Part shown: piece after piece, positions 50,214 through 61,000 of the stretch | Numbering within the stretch: the stretch's first letter is position 1 | Layout: each line of letters opens with the position of its first letter | Notes under the pieces: generated by a model | Seen by the model: only the letters and a program-made list of their open reading frames with translations | The model's database searches: none | What the model was told of the DNA's origin: nothing | From: UBA6049 sp965662345 | Lineage (GTDB): Bacteria > Bacteroidota > Bacteroidia > Flavobacteriales_G > Salibacteraceae | DNA: 64,000 bases | Assembly (NCBI GenBank): GCA_965662345.1 | Contig: CBFIHE010000005.1 | Coordinates: forward strand, 62,001 to 126,000 | Reading direction: 5' to 3' | Program-made: the position numbers and the translations under genes

Positions 50214-50620
50214 TACTTCACCGTTGGTTTTCCTGCGCTGTTCCAAGCGCCAATACCTCCATCAAGGTTCACCACCTTCTTAAAGCCCATTGCTGCAAGC
50301 TTCTCTGCAGTTTTATAGCTTCTACCTCCAGATCTGCAGTATACGTACACTTCCTTTTCTGAATCTAAGGTCTTGAGCTTGCTGTCAAAGTCTGCTGAAT
50401 AGAAATCCATCACTTCAGCTCCTTCTATATGACCTTGTGCAACCTCTTTGGGCATTCGAACATCCAAGAGAATCACATTCTCACCATACATGCCCTGCTC
50501 GAAGGCATTCACGTTTGCGTTCTCAACAACTCCATTTGAATGTTGGGCATTACCGCATGAGCCAAAAAGCAAGGCCACTAAAACGGGTAAAAACGTTAGT
50601 CTAAAAGTTTTATTTAGCAT
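50213..50620 (-). CDS. Rhodanese-domain lipoprotein
   Basis: This 135-residue lipoprotein (LPVLVALLFGSC lipobox) has one rhodanese domain: VILLDVRMPKEVAQGHIEGA, with active-site Cys in YCRSGGRSYKTAEKL and a conserved end LDGGIGAWNSAGKP. Rhodaneses transfer sulfane sulfur through a Cys persulfide. Its periplasmic or outer-membrane location is notable for a sulfur transferase. The start at the ATG 50618-50620 overlaps the arsR stop by 7 bases, with an ATG 9 bases earlier also available. Confidence 0.9.
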   Translation of the reverse strand: MLNKTFRLTFLPVLVALLFGSCGNAQHSNGVVENANVNAFEQGMYGENVILLDVRMPKEVAQGHIEGAEVMDFYSADFDSKLKTLDSEKEVYVYCRSGGRSYKTAEKLAAMGFKKVVNLDGGIGAWNSAGKPTVK

Positions 50621-50916
50621 GACTGACAATTTTTAATACAGTTTAAAAGATTGTTTAACTCTTTGTTTTTTATGTAATAAAAGCAATGCTTACCATCTTT
50701 TGAATAGTCTAATATGCCTTTATCTTTTAATATTTTCAAGTGCTGAGAAACTACGGCTTGCTCTGTATCCAGAGCTTCATGAATCTGTGATACGCACATC
50801 TGCTCGTTCTGTGCATTCAACAACTCAATAATAGCCAGCCGTATTGGATGCGCTATAGCTTTGAGCATATCTACTGCATGAGGTAGTTTAATATCAGTAA
50901 CAGTTGCCGTGTTCAT
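50614..50916 (-). CDS. ArsR-family regulator with persulfide-sensor-like cysteines
   Basis: This 100-residue winged-helix repressor (MLKAIAHPIRLAIIELL, AVVSQHLKILKDKGILDYS recognition helix) starts at the ATG 50914-50916; an ATG four codons earlier lies inside the promoter box. Cysteines are at residue 41 (EQMCVSQIHE), 78, and in the C-terminal helix (LLNCIKNCQSC, residues 93, 97 and 100). Cys41 plus a C-terminal-helix Cys mirrors the arrangement of SqrR/BigR persulfide sensors. It heads the operon and probably controls it. The ancestral metal site HxD-type in alpha-5 is absent. Confidence 0.88.
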   Translation of the reverse strand: MNTATVTDIKLPHAVDMLKAIAHPIRLAIIELLNAQNEQMCVSQIHEALDTEQAVVSQHLKILKDKGILDYSKDGKHCFYYIKNKELNNLLNCIKNCQSC

Positions 50917-50921
50917 ACTTG

Positions 50922-50929
50922 CAAACATA
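50922..50929 (-). promoter_or_regulatory. Candidate -7 box for the arsR operon
   Basis: TATGTTTG on the minus strand ends 5 bases before the arsR ATG, so the message would be nearly leaderless. An ACATAG/CTATGT inverted repeat with long spacing (50925-50930 and 50955-50960) straddles the upstream region and might hold an operator, but this is weak. Confidence 0.4.
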
Positions 50930-50971
50930 GAGATTTCATTATATAGTAAATGTGCTATGTATCACGCAAGG

Positions 50972-50997
50972 AAAAAGCTCGCCAAGGCGAGCTTTTT
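50972..50997 (-). terminator. Terminator of porP/sprF
   Basis: AAAAAGCTCGCC (50972-50983) pairs with GGCGAGCTTTTT (50986-50997). It is symmetric, with a T-run on both strands. It lies two bases after the porP/sprF stop. Confidence 0.85.
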
Positions 50998-50998
50998 A

Positions 50999-51991
50999 TT
51001 ATCCAGCTTTATTTAAATCTTCTTCTGGTTGACTTTTCGCTTTCTTCTCTTTTTTAGGTTTAGGCTCTTTAGCATCCTTATCCTGATGGGATTTACGCTT
51101 CTGTTTATCTTGAAATTTGATTCCTAGCATAATTTCATGAGAACCAGTTGTATGATCTATAATGCCTGAAGTAGCCATATCATATGAGTAACCAATCATG
51201 AGGTTGTCTTTATAATTATACCCCATCATAAAACCTATTGCGTCATCCATACGATAACTAACACCAGCCCACACCGTATTCTTGTATATAGCCCTTAAAG
51301 TAGCATCAAATTGCACTGGTAGTGGATCTACATACTTTACAAACACTGATGGTTGAAGCACCAAGTCATCCACTACATCGAGATTATAACCCGCAGTAAG
51401 AAAATAGTGCCTAGTTAAACGTGCTGTTGTTTGGTCATAATCTTCAAAGAACTGAACATCATTGTTCAATAACTGTGGGGCCGATGCACCAAACCAGAAT
51501 TTATCACTGTATAGGTGTAATCCTGCTCCCGCATCTGGCTCAATTACTTGCTGGTTCAAATTACTCATTGCAACATCTGCCTGATCTTTTAAAGAAATTT
51601 GACTGCCGTCTATAGCGAATGAAAGTACACCAAAGGTTAAACCTAAACTCAGCTTGATTTCCTCTGTAATTGGAATATGGTATGCATAAGATATAGATGC
51701 TCCTGCTCTTCTAGTAGGACCTGTAATATCATTGAACACATATCCTCCTATTCCCATGTTATAGGACCGTATAGGACCATGCAAACTCAATATATATGTT
51801 CTAGGTGCATCTGTAATTCCCACCCACTGAAAACGATTATTTGATTGAGCAATCCATGCATCCTTGGTTCCAGCCACAGCTGGATTTATCGTAAAATCAT
51901 TCAAAAAGTACTGTGTGTATTGAGGAAGCTGCTGGGTAAAGCCTGCAATTCCTAACAAACAACTGAGTACGAGTAGTTTTAGATTCTTCAT
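50999..51991 (-). CDS. PorP/SprF-family T9SS membrane protein
   Basis: This 330-residue protein of the PorP/SprF family has a signal peptide (LLVLSCLLGIAGFTQQ) followed by QYTQYFLNDFTINPAVAGT, the family's N-terminal hallmark, and a barrel of about 14 strands (SISYAYHIPI, SLGLTFGVLSFAI, VWAGVSYRMDDAIG, FMMGYNYKDNLMIGYSYD). The C-terminus is a Lys-rich tail. SprF-type proteins are needed for secretion or surface attachment of one cognate type B cargo such as SprB. A strong Shine-Dalgarno, AAGGAGG, lies 8 bases before the ATG. It follows the giant SprB-repeat gene by 13 bases, a classical cargo-anchor pair. Confidence 0.93.
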   Translation of the reverse strand: MKNLKLLVLSCLLGIAGFTQQLPQYTQYFLNDFTINPAVAGTKDAWIAQSNNRFQWVGITDAPRTYILSLHGPIRSYNMGIGGYVFNDITGPTRRAGASISYAYHIPITEEIKLSLGLTFGVLSFAIDGSQISLKDQADVAMSNLNQQVIEPDAGAGLHLYSDKFWFGASAPQLLNNDVQFFEDYDQTTARLTRHYFLTAGYNLDVVDDLVLQPSVFVKYVDPLPVQFDATLRAIYKNTVWAGVSYRMDDAIGFMMGYNYKDNLMIGYSYDMATSGIIDHTTGSHEIMLGIKFQDKQKRKSHQDKDAKEPKPKKEKKAKSQPEEDLNKAG

Positions 51992-52004
51992 AGCTCGTTC
52001 CTCC

Positions 52005-55000
52005 TTATCTCATGATGGTTATAGGACCTGTTATTGGATCAGAAATATCTTCCCTACCAAGGTCAATTACATAATAGTATGTTCCTACAGGAAGGTCTTC
52101 GCCTTCAAAAGTGCCGTCCCAGGCTTCTGCGTATCCATCGGAACTAAAGACTAGCTGCCCCCATCTGTTGTAAATATCTACTCTACAATCTGGATACTTC
52201 GACAAGAAGTCCAGCTGCCAAGTGTCATTTGCACCATCACCATTTGGACTGAAGCCTGAAGGATAATCAAATCCTGTGCTTACGTTCACCGTCATGGCTT
52301 GAGTGTTTGTACAACCCAATAAGTTCGTGACCAAAACCGTATAAACCGTTGTTACTTCTGGTGATGCCTCTGGGTTAGCCGATGTTGAATCATCTAGGGT
52401 ATTCCCTGGAGTCCACAAATAAGTGCTGCCACCGAAATCTGAAGTAGGGCTACCACCAATGGTAACAGATTCACCAATTACGATTGATGTATCAGGACCT
52501 GCATCAACCAATGGGGTGCGTACCGTACTTACCGTAGCTGTATCAGATGCAACGCAACCTGCAGCCGAATTCACTTGTACAGCATAGTTTAACGTATCGT
52601 TAGGTACTACTGGTAAGGTTTGAGAAGCTTCTGTACCTAATGGGATTCCATTTTCATCAAACCACTGGAAAGTAAATGGCGCTGTACCCGTTACCTGAGC
52701 AGATAGTGTTAATGAATCTTCATTGGCACAAAGAACCGTATCGCTTACAGATACTAATAAAGTATCTACAACGCCAACTTGTACTGTACGAGTAAGAACA
52801 CATCCCGTAGCATCGGTTGCTTGTAGAATGTATGTTCCTGGCAGCAAATTATTGATGTCTTCTGTGTTGGCCGTAAAACCGTTACCCGACCAAAGGAATG
52901 AGTAAGGTGTTGCGCCTCCATTTGTAGTTACCGCAATAGAACCATTTGATATACCTGTACAAGTAGCATCTACAACTTGATTCACCGTAACCTCAAAGGC
53001 TGGATTATCATTTAAGGTTACAGTAGCTACCTCACTACACCCGTCTGCACTGGTTATGGTTACCGTGTAGGTTCCACCACACAATCCGTTGATCAACGAA
53101 TCACCAGCAGAAGGCACACTCCATACATACGTGTATGGTCTCGCCCCACCGCTAGCGATAGCCGTAATGGCTCCTGTGCAATTCGTTCCACAAGGTGTAT
53201 TGTCTACCGTAAGTAAATTCAACGATAGGCCTGGAGGTTGATTAACAACAGCAGTATCAACGGCTATACATCCCGAACCGTCATTTACTGTTACAAAATA
53301 AGTGCCAGGGCAAAGACCTGAAACCGTTGCATTTGTATCATTTGGATTACCTGTTGACCAAACTATTGAATATGGACCACCCGCTGGTAAAGCTACAGTG
53401 GCTGTTCCAGTACAAGACCCATCACAATCAGCATCCGTTGCTGTTGTAGAAATGCTTGGTGCTCCTGTATTACCGAGTGGAACTGCAATTTGTTCTGAAC
53501 AACCGCTTGCATCAGTTACAGTAACCGAATAACCTCCAGCTAATAGATTGGTTGCTGTTGAGCCCGTTTGACCATTGCTCCAAGCATAGGAATATGATGG
53601 TTGACCGCCAGTGACGGACACAGATATACTTCCATCTGCAACTCCGCAATTTGCGTCAGTAACCGTAACATTTGAGAATAGGATTGGGGCAGGTCCAGAA
53701 ATTTGCACTGTATCAATTGCTTGACACCCCGTTGACGTTTCTGTTACAGTAACTGTGTATGAACCTGTACAAACATTAGATAAGGTATCTGATGAAACTC
53801 CAGTTGACCAAGCGAAAGCATAATTCGTAACTGGGCCAGGCACCAAAGCAATCGCTTGCCCATCGCATATATTTCCACAGGTAAGGTTAGTCACCAAGAA
53901 AGTTACATTGATATTCCCAACATCTTGTAAAGCAATGGTATCACTAACAGTACAACCTGCAGCATCCGTTACCACCAAGACATAACTTCCAGCACTTAGT
54001 CCTGTGTTAGGGTTAGGTCCAATTAACCCATTCCAGTTATATGAATATGGTGCTGTACCTCCAGTAATGGTAACATCTATTGCACCATTGCTTCCCCCAC
54101 AACTTGGAGAAGTAAGAGCCACATTTGAGATAACAATTGGTGTTGGTGAATTTACTGATACTGTGTCTATTGTTGAACAACCAGTTGGAGTACCTGTAAC
54201 TGTCACTACGTAATTACCTGCACAAAGACCTGATACCGTAGCATTGGTATCATTCGGGTTTGTAGACCATTGTATTGAATAAGGCCCTCCCGCTGGTAAG
54301 GTTACTGTTGCAGTACCATCACAAGCTCCGCTACATGACTCATTTGTAGCAGTTGTTGATATAGATGGGCCTCCAACCTCACTTACATTGAAAGACTGAA
54401 CTATGCTACATCCAATAGCGTCTGTAATGGTTACTGTATACGTACCAAGTCCAACATTTACTAGTGGGTTAGCGGATGTACCGTTACTCCAAGCGTATGT
54501 ATATGGTCCCGTCCCACCACTAACAGCAAGTGTAACAGAACCATCTTGAAGACCACAAGAAGCATCCTGTACTTGTACGTTATTGACCAGAATGGCTGAA
54601 GGTCCAACTACTGTTGCAGTATCCACAATAAAGCATCCATTTGCATCTGTAATTGTAACCGTATTTACTCCAACACATAAGGCTACAGCGTTTGGTCCTG
54701 ACTCTCCGCTACTCCAGCTAAAGGAGTAAGGAGCGGTTCCGTTAATGGCAGAAGCGGTTCCTGTACCATCACATGTATTGAAGCATGAAGCACCTGTAGT
54801 TCCAACGCTACCTACAAGTGGTGCTGGTTCTCCTATTGCAATTGTGTCTATTGCAGTACAACCATTCGCATCTGATGTTGTAACGAAGTAAACCCCTGCA
54901 CACAGTCCTGTACGCGATGTTCCAGTACCACCATCACTCCATGCAAAGGTGAATGGAGCCGACCCTAGTGTGTTGGTAATGATTGCTGTTGCATCACAAG

Positions 55001-58000
55001 AACCATTACAACTTGCAAAGGTCGTATCAATGCTATTTGTTGGACCAACTGGTTCAGTAAGCGTATCAGATGCTATAAAGGCACAACCAGAGGCATCGGT
55101 AATGGTTACGTAGTAAATTCCTCCACAAAGGTTTGTAACTCCTGCGAGTGTATCATTAGGGTTACCGGTAGACCATGCATAACTGAAAGGTGGTACCCCA
55201 CCTACATTGGCTACTGTACTTCCCCCATCGCATACTCCTGAACAGCTTGGGTTAACTGTTGCAAAGTTGGCATTGGTTATACCTCCAACCGAACTAACAG
55301 GAATATCTAATGTATCTGAACATCCACCCGCATCTGTAACAATTACGTTGTATACACCAACGCAAAGGTTAGATACCGTTGCCACATTACCTGGACTTGG
55401 GATAATTGTAGTCCAGTTATAGCTGTATGGAGCTGTCCCTCCAGTTGTTGTTAATGAAATGGAACCATCACAAAGACCACAAGAAGCTGTACCAACTGTG
55501 AAAGATGTTACCAACGGTGTAGGCTCTGTCAGCTGAACTGTATCTATTTCTGAACATCCGTTTGCATCGGTAATCGTTATATTATATGTACCTGCACACA
55601 AACCAGACTGAACGGATCCAGTAGAACCATTGCTCCAAGAAATATTGAAAGGTGCTGTTCCTCCTGAAGCTGCAACCGTAATCTCACCTGTACAACTTCC
55701 TCCACACAATATAGCTTGAGAAATAGAAGAGTTGACCACTATAGGAGATGGATTGTTGATGACAATAGTATCTTGAACACTACATCCAGCTGCATCTGCT
55801 ATGGTTACTACGTAAGAACCTGCACACAAACCAAACTGAGTTGCTCCAGTTGAGCCGTTGCTCCACGTGAAAGTGTAAGGAGCGACTCCGTTTGAAGCAG
55901 TAGCCGTAACAGAAGCATCACAAACACCAGAGCAAGACACCCCATTATTCAAGGTGATAGAAGTAAGTATATTTCCTGGTTGATTTACGATTGAAGTATC
56001 TGTTATCGTGCAACCGTTAGCATCTGTAATTGTAGCTATGTAAGTTCCTTGGCAAAGGCCCGTTAATGTATCACCAGTAGAGCCATTACTCCAAGCAACA
56101 GTGTAAACAGGTGTTCCACCAGTTATACCAAGATTTATTTCGCCCGTGCAACCACCTGAACATGATGCATCAACAATGGATTTAGCAACAGTAAGAGCAC
56201 TAGGTTCTGTCAAAATCAAGGTATCAATTACTACACAGCCAGCACCATCAGTTACTTGAACGATGTGTGTATCGGCACATAAACCAGTCTGTGAAGCTCC
56301 ATTTAGTGTTCCGTTCCAAACAAAGGTATAACCAGCAGCTCCGCCAGTTGCAGTGGCAGTAATAGCTCCGTCACAAACCCCATTACAAGAAACGGCTTGC
56401 GTAACCGATGTTGTAATTACAATTTGTGTAGGCCCACCAATAGTTGCCAAAGCAGTATCTACACAAGAGGTATTGGTATCTGTAACTGTAACGATGTAAG
56501 TCCCTTGACTTAACCCTGATGCAGTAGGAGTAGTTTGACCAGCAGCAGGAGCTGGTGACCAAGCATAAATGTAATCTGTTCCTGGAATATTTACAGAAAC
56601 CGTTGCACTTCCATCTGAAGCACCAAAACAGCTTTCATCAGTAGTCCCAGAAATGGTAGCTGTGAAGCCAGAATTCGGGATAAGATTTAAAGTGTCGAAT
56701 ACTTGACAACCATTAGCATCTGTAACCACTAGTGTAAGCTGACCCGCGCAAACAGAATCTGCGAAAACGCCTGTATCGCCATTAGACCATAAATAGCTGT
56801 ACGGTGCAGTTCCACCGATAACAGCAGCAGTAGCTTCACCATCGCAACCAATGGAAGAACATGAAACCTGCTGAGTTATTGTTGAAATTACTGTTAAGGC
56901 TGTAGGTTCTGTGAATTCAACACTATCTACTACACTGCATCCAGCTCCTTCTGTAATCGTTACGAAGTAAGTAGTACTTGCGCAAAGCGATGATGCAGTA
57001 TCAATAACAGATCCCGTAGACCAAAGGAATGAGTAAGGAGCTGTTCCGCCAACAGCACTCGCCACCGCTACACCATCACATATTCCGTTACAGGAAATGC
57101 TGTCCGTAATAGTCACTGAAGTAAGAATTGCGAGAGGTTCTGTAATCACAACCGTGTCGAGTACAGAACATAGGTTGGAATCTGTTACTGTTACTATATA
57201 CGTACCTGCACATAGTGAAGTATCTTGAGCTGTTGTTGCTCCTGAAGGCCATGCAAAAGAATAAGGCGCTGTTCCGCCTGTTGCAGATACAGTCGCTTTT
57301 GCATCACAGTCTCCATTACAGGCGTTCTGTTGGTCAATGGTATTACTAGCAACTAACGCAGCTGGCTGAGTTAGTGTAACCGTACTCGTAACTAAACAAC
57401 CATTGGCATCTGTTACAGAAACTGTGGTTGTACCATCGCAAAGCGCTACTGCAGTATCTGCCGTCTCACCGTTACTCCAAGCTATGGTGTATGGTGATAC
57501 GCCACCTGTTATAAGCACTTCTGCACTTCCATCACAAACTCCATTACAGCTAATTGTATTCAAAATAGCAGTATTCACTAACAAGCTGGCTGGGTCCGTT
57601 AGGGTTGTTTGAGCTGTTGTTGTACATCCAGCTGTATCTGTTACTGTAACGGTGTAAGTGCCCGAAAACAAGCCGTTGATTGTTGGGGTTAATGCTCCCG
57701 TACTCCAACTAAAGCCATATCCTGGAGTTCCACCAAGTGCACTTGCGGTAAGCACACCGCTATTGTCTCCGTTACAGTTGATAGCAGTATCTACGTTTAT
57801 ACTTGCTACTAGAGCAGAAGGATCGATAAGGGTAACCTGAGACGTATCTGTACACCCTGAATTATCTGTAACTGAAACTGTGTATGTGCCAGGTGCTAAA
57901 CTTGTGATTGATGCAGAAGTAGCGCCAGTGCTCCAGTTGAATGAATAGCCAGGTGTTCCTCCCGATCCTGTTGCGGTTAATTCACCGTCATTTGCACCAT

Positions 58001-61000
58001 TACAACTGATTTGCTGATCTACAGTTATACCTGCTAGTAAAGCTACTGGTTCTGTAATCACAACCGTGTCGAGTACAGAACATAGGTTGGCATCTGTTAC
58101 TGTTACTATATACGTACCTGCACATAGTGAGGTATCTTGAGCTGTTGTTGCTCCTGAAGGCCATGCAAATGAATAAGGTGCTGTTCCGCCTGTTGCAGAT
58201 ACAGTCGCTTTTGCATCACAGTCTCCATTACAATCGTTCTGTTGGTCTATGGTATTACTAGCAACTAATGCAGCTGGCTGAGTTAGTGTAACCGTACCCG
58301 TAACTAAACAACCATTGGCATCTGTTACAGAAACTGTGGTTGTACCATCGCACAGCGCTACTGCAGTATCTGCCGTTTCACCGTTACTCCATGAAACTGA
58401 ATACGGTGCCACACCTCCAATTATCAAAGCTTCTGCACTACCATCGCAGATTCCATTGCAGCTAATCTGTGAAATGACTCCAGTTGCAACTAATAAATTT
58501 GGTGGGTCTGCCAAGGTTACCTGAGCAGTTGCCGTACAAGTAGCAATATCAGTTACCGTTACGGTATAGGTTCCAGCAACTAGGCCATTAATAGTGGTTG
58601 ATGTGGAGCCAGTATTCCAGCTATATGTGTACCCAGGGGTACCTCCAGATGCTGTTACTGTTAAGCCCCCAGTGTTATCCCCGTTACAAACTATTCCATT
58701 GTCTACGTTAATAGAAGCAACTACTGGAGCAGGCGCGGTAATCGTGTAAACTGCAGTATCAGTGCAGCTATTGGTATCAGTAACCGTTACTGTATATGTA
58801 CCAGCAGGCAAGCCAGAAATAGTTGCCGTGTTACCGCCCGTACTCCACGCGAACGAATAGCCAGGAGCACCACCTGTAGCAGAAGCCGTTAGCTGCGCAA
58901 CAGGGTTTCCACAAGTTACTCCAGCGTCTTCTGTAATCGAAGCTAGTAAAGGAGTAGGTTCTGAAATTGAAACCGTATCGGTATCGCTACATCCATCAGC
59001 TGTAGTTATCGTTACAAAATAGTCGCCAGCTGGAAGCCCTGTAATTGTATCTGATGCTTGACCCGCAGCTGGTGCAGGGGACCACGCATAGGTAAATGGC
59101 TGTTCACAATGGCCAAATCTAACATTGGGTCTAAAGCCTGATGGCGTTCCCGCAAAGCCATTATTGTCACAAACGGGGTTTCCTGTGTTATTAGTTGTGC
59201 TATATCTTGTAGAAATAAAGGTTGTAGTAGTGAAGCGTGTTTGTGTATTTGCATTGGTGAAACCTCCACCATTGGAGAAGCATACATCTATTACAATATT
59301 TGAAGTACCATCCCAGATATAGCTGTTATCCAATAGATGTGTGTTCCAACCTGTAGCAGTGGTATGATCAAATGAATTTTTAACCGTGATTAGTCCAGAC
59401 TCCCAACCACTGCTCAGATTACCGGAGGAAGTACACCCCATTTTAATCTGCATGTTTTGGTAAACAGTTACAAAGCTTTGGGTCTCAACAAAAAATGATA
59501 TTGAGTTTATTGGACCTGCATTTAAACCTGCAGCCGTCAATTCCGCTGCAGTGAATAACATTTGGTGTCTGGCACTACTTTGAGAACCCCCATAGATTGC
59601 AGGAAAAGCGTTAGCAGCATTTGTAGTAGTGGCTGTACCAATGGTGTCTAACTCTGAAGCACCTGGACAACCTCCAACAGACAAACCGCAGCTTGCCAAA
59701 GAACCAACTACCACCGCTTCTCCTGTGCTATCACCTGCACAAAGCACATCTGTAGTTGAAAAAACAGAAGACGTAACGGGTACTGGTTCAATAATCTCAT
59801 ACGTTAAAATCGTATCACAACCGTTTGCATCTGCGGCTGTAACTGTATAAATTCCAGCACAAAGACCTGCAATAGATGGGCCTGTTGACCCATTGCTCCA
59901 ATTATAGGTTACCGTACCAGTTCCGCCAATTGACGACAAGCTGATTGAACCTACACATTGACTCGGATCACAATCTTCTTGAGTAATCGTTTCAGTAACA
60001 ATTAACTGTGTTGGATTTAGTATACTGAACGACTGACTCCAAGATGTTCCGTTCCCAATATCATTCACTACCAATTGGTAAGGTGTTGATGAAGGACAAA
60101 CATCAACCGTATCTGTTCCTTGACCACTTACCACAAAACCAGGACCACCAGACCATGTGTAGGAATAGTTGCCTGATCCACAGAACATCTTCACAAAGGC
60201 TCTCCCATCACAATTATTGGCACACGTAACATCTTCAGTGCGCAGAACACCAAATGCATTTTGACACTGTGGCACAACCACATTTAGTGAATAAGATGCA
60301 ATTCCAGTAATAGGACAAGCACTATCTGACACATTAAAAATTACGGTGTTATTCGTGGGTAGTCCAGTTGTTGCCGTCCAACAAACATTTACTGTTAACG
60401 GGTTCTGGCCAGAGACACTCAAGGAGGCTCCAGGTAGAACAGTGGAGAGGTTTGTGGCTAGTGTTAAAGAGTCTAGAGAGTTGCCATCTGTGAATACCAA
60501 GTCTAGACAGAAATCCATCCCTGGATAGGCAGTCACAGTTGTTTGATTTGTACTATCTGCATAACCAGAGAAGTTGGTAAATGTAGCAGGAGCCACTGGG
60601 AATAAGTTCGTACTATTAACGATAACCACTTGTATATCACGTAGTACTTCACCAATTAAGTTTCCTGTGGCGTCAAACTCCTCAACTTTCACCACAATAA
60701 TGAAATTACCAGTAGTAGTTGGTTGAGCTACCAATGCACCTGTAAACTGATCTAGAATAACACCTTGGATGGGGCTTGTAGCACTATAACCCGTGTTATA
60801 GGTCATGTTTGAAGGAGTACCTCCAAGAAACCCTCCTATTGATTGAGCATTGACCAATGAATACTTCAAGCTATCACCATCACTATCAAAGGCACCAAAA
60901 CTGATATTCAGAGGTTGACCAGGTACACCGTAAGCAATTGGATCAAAAATGAACCTTGGCGAAGAATTTGATGAGCCCGAAGTCCCATATTCTAAAACTG

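Larger units (their letters stand above)
52775..60245 (-). repeat. Tandem SprB repeats within the giant surface protein (about 30 units)
   Basis: Each unit is about 76 codons (228 bases) and carries the sequence pattern CNGxCDG, then GGTAPY, then WSxG, then LCxGTY, then VTVTDxxGC and TEP. Boundaries are approximate because several units differ in length by a few residues. Most units are well diverged, which marks old repeats, except for a recent duplication noted separately. Confidence 0.85.

Noticed and set aside
52775..60245. CRISPR-like array suggested by regular 228-base spacing
   Set aside because: The period matches a 76-residue protein repeat in a continuous reading frame, and the units are diverged along their whole length.
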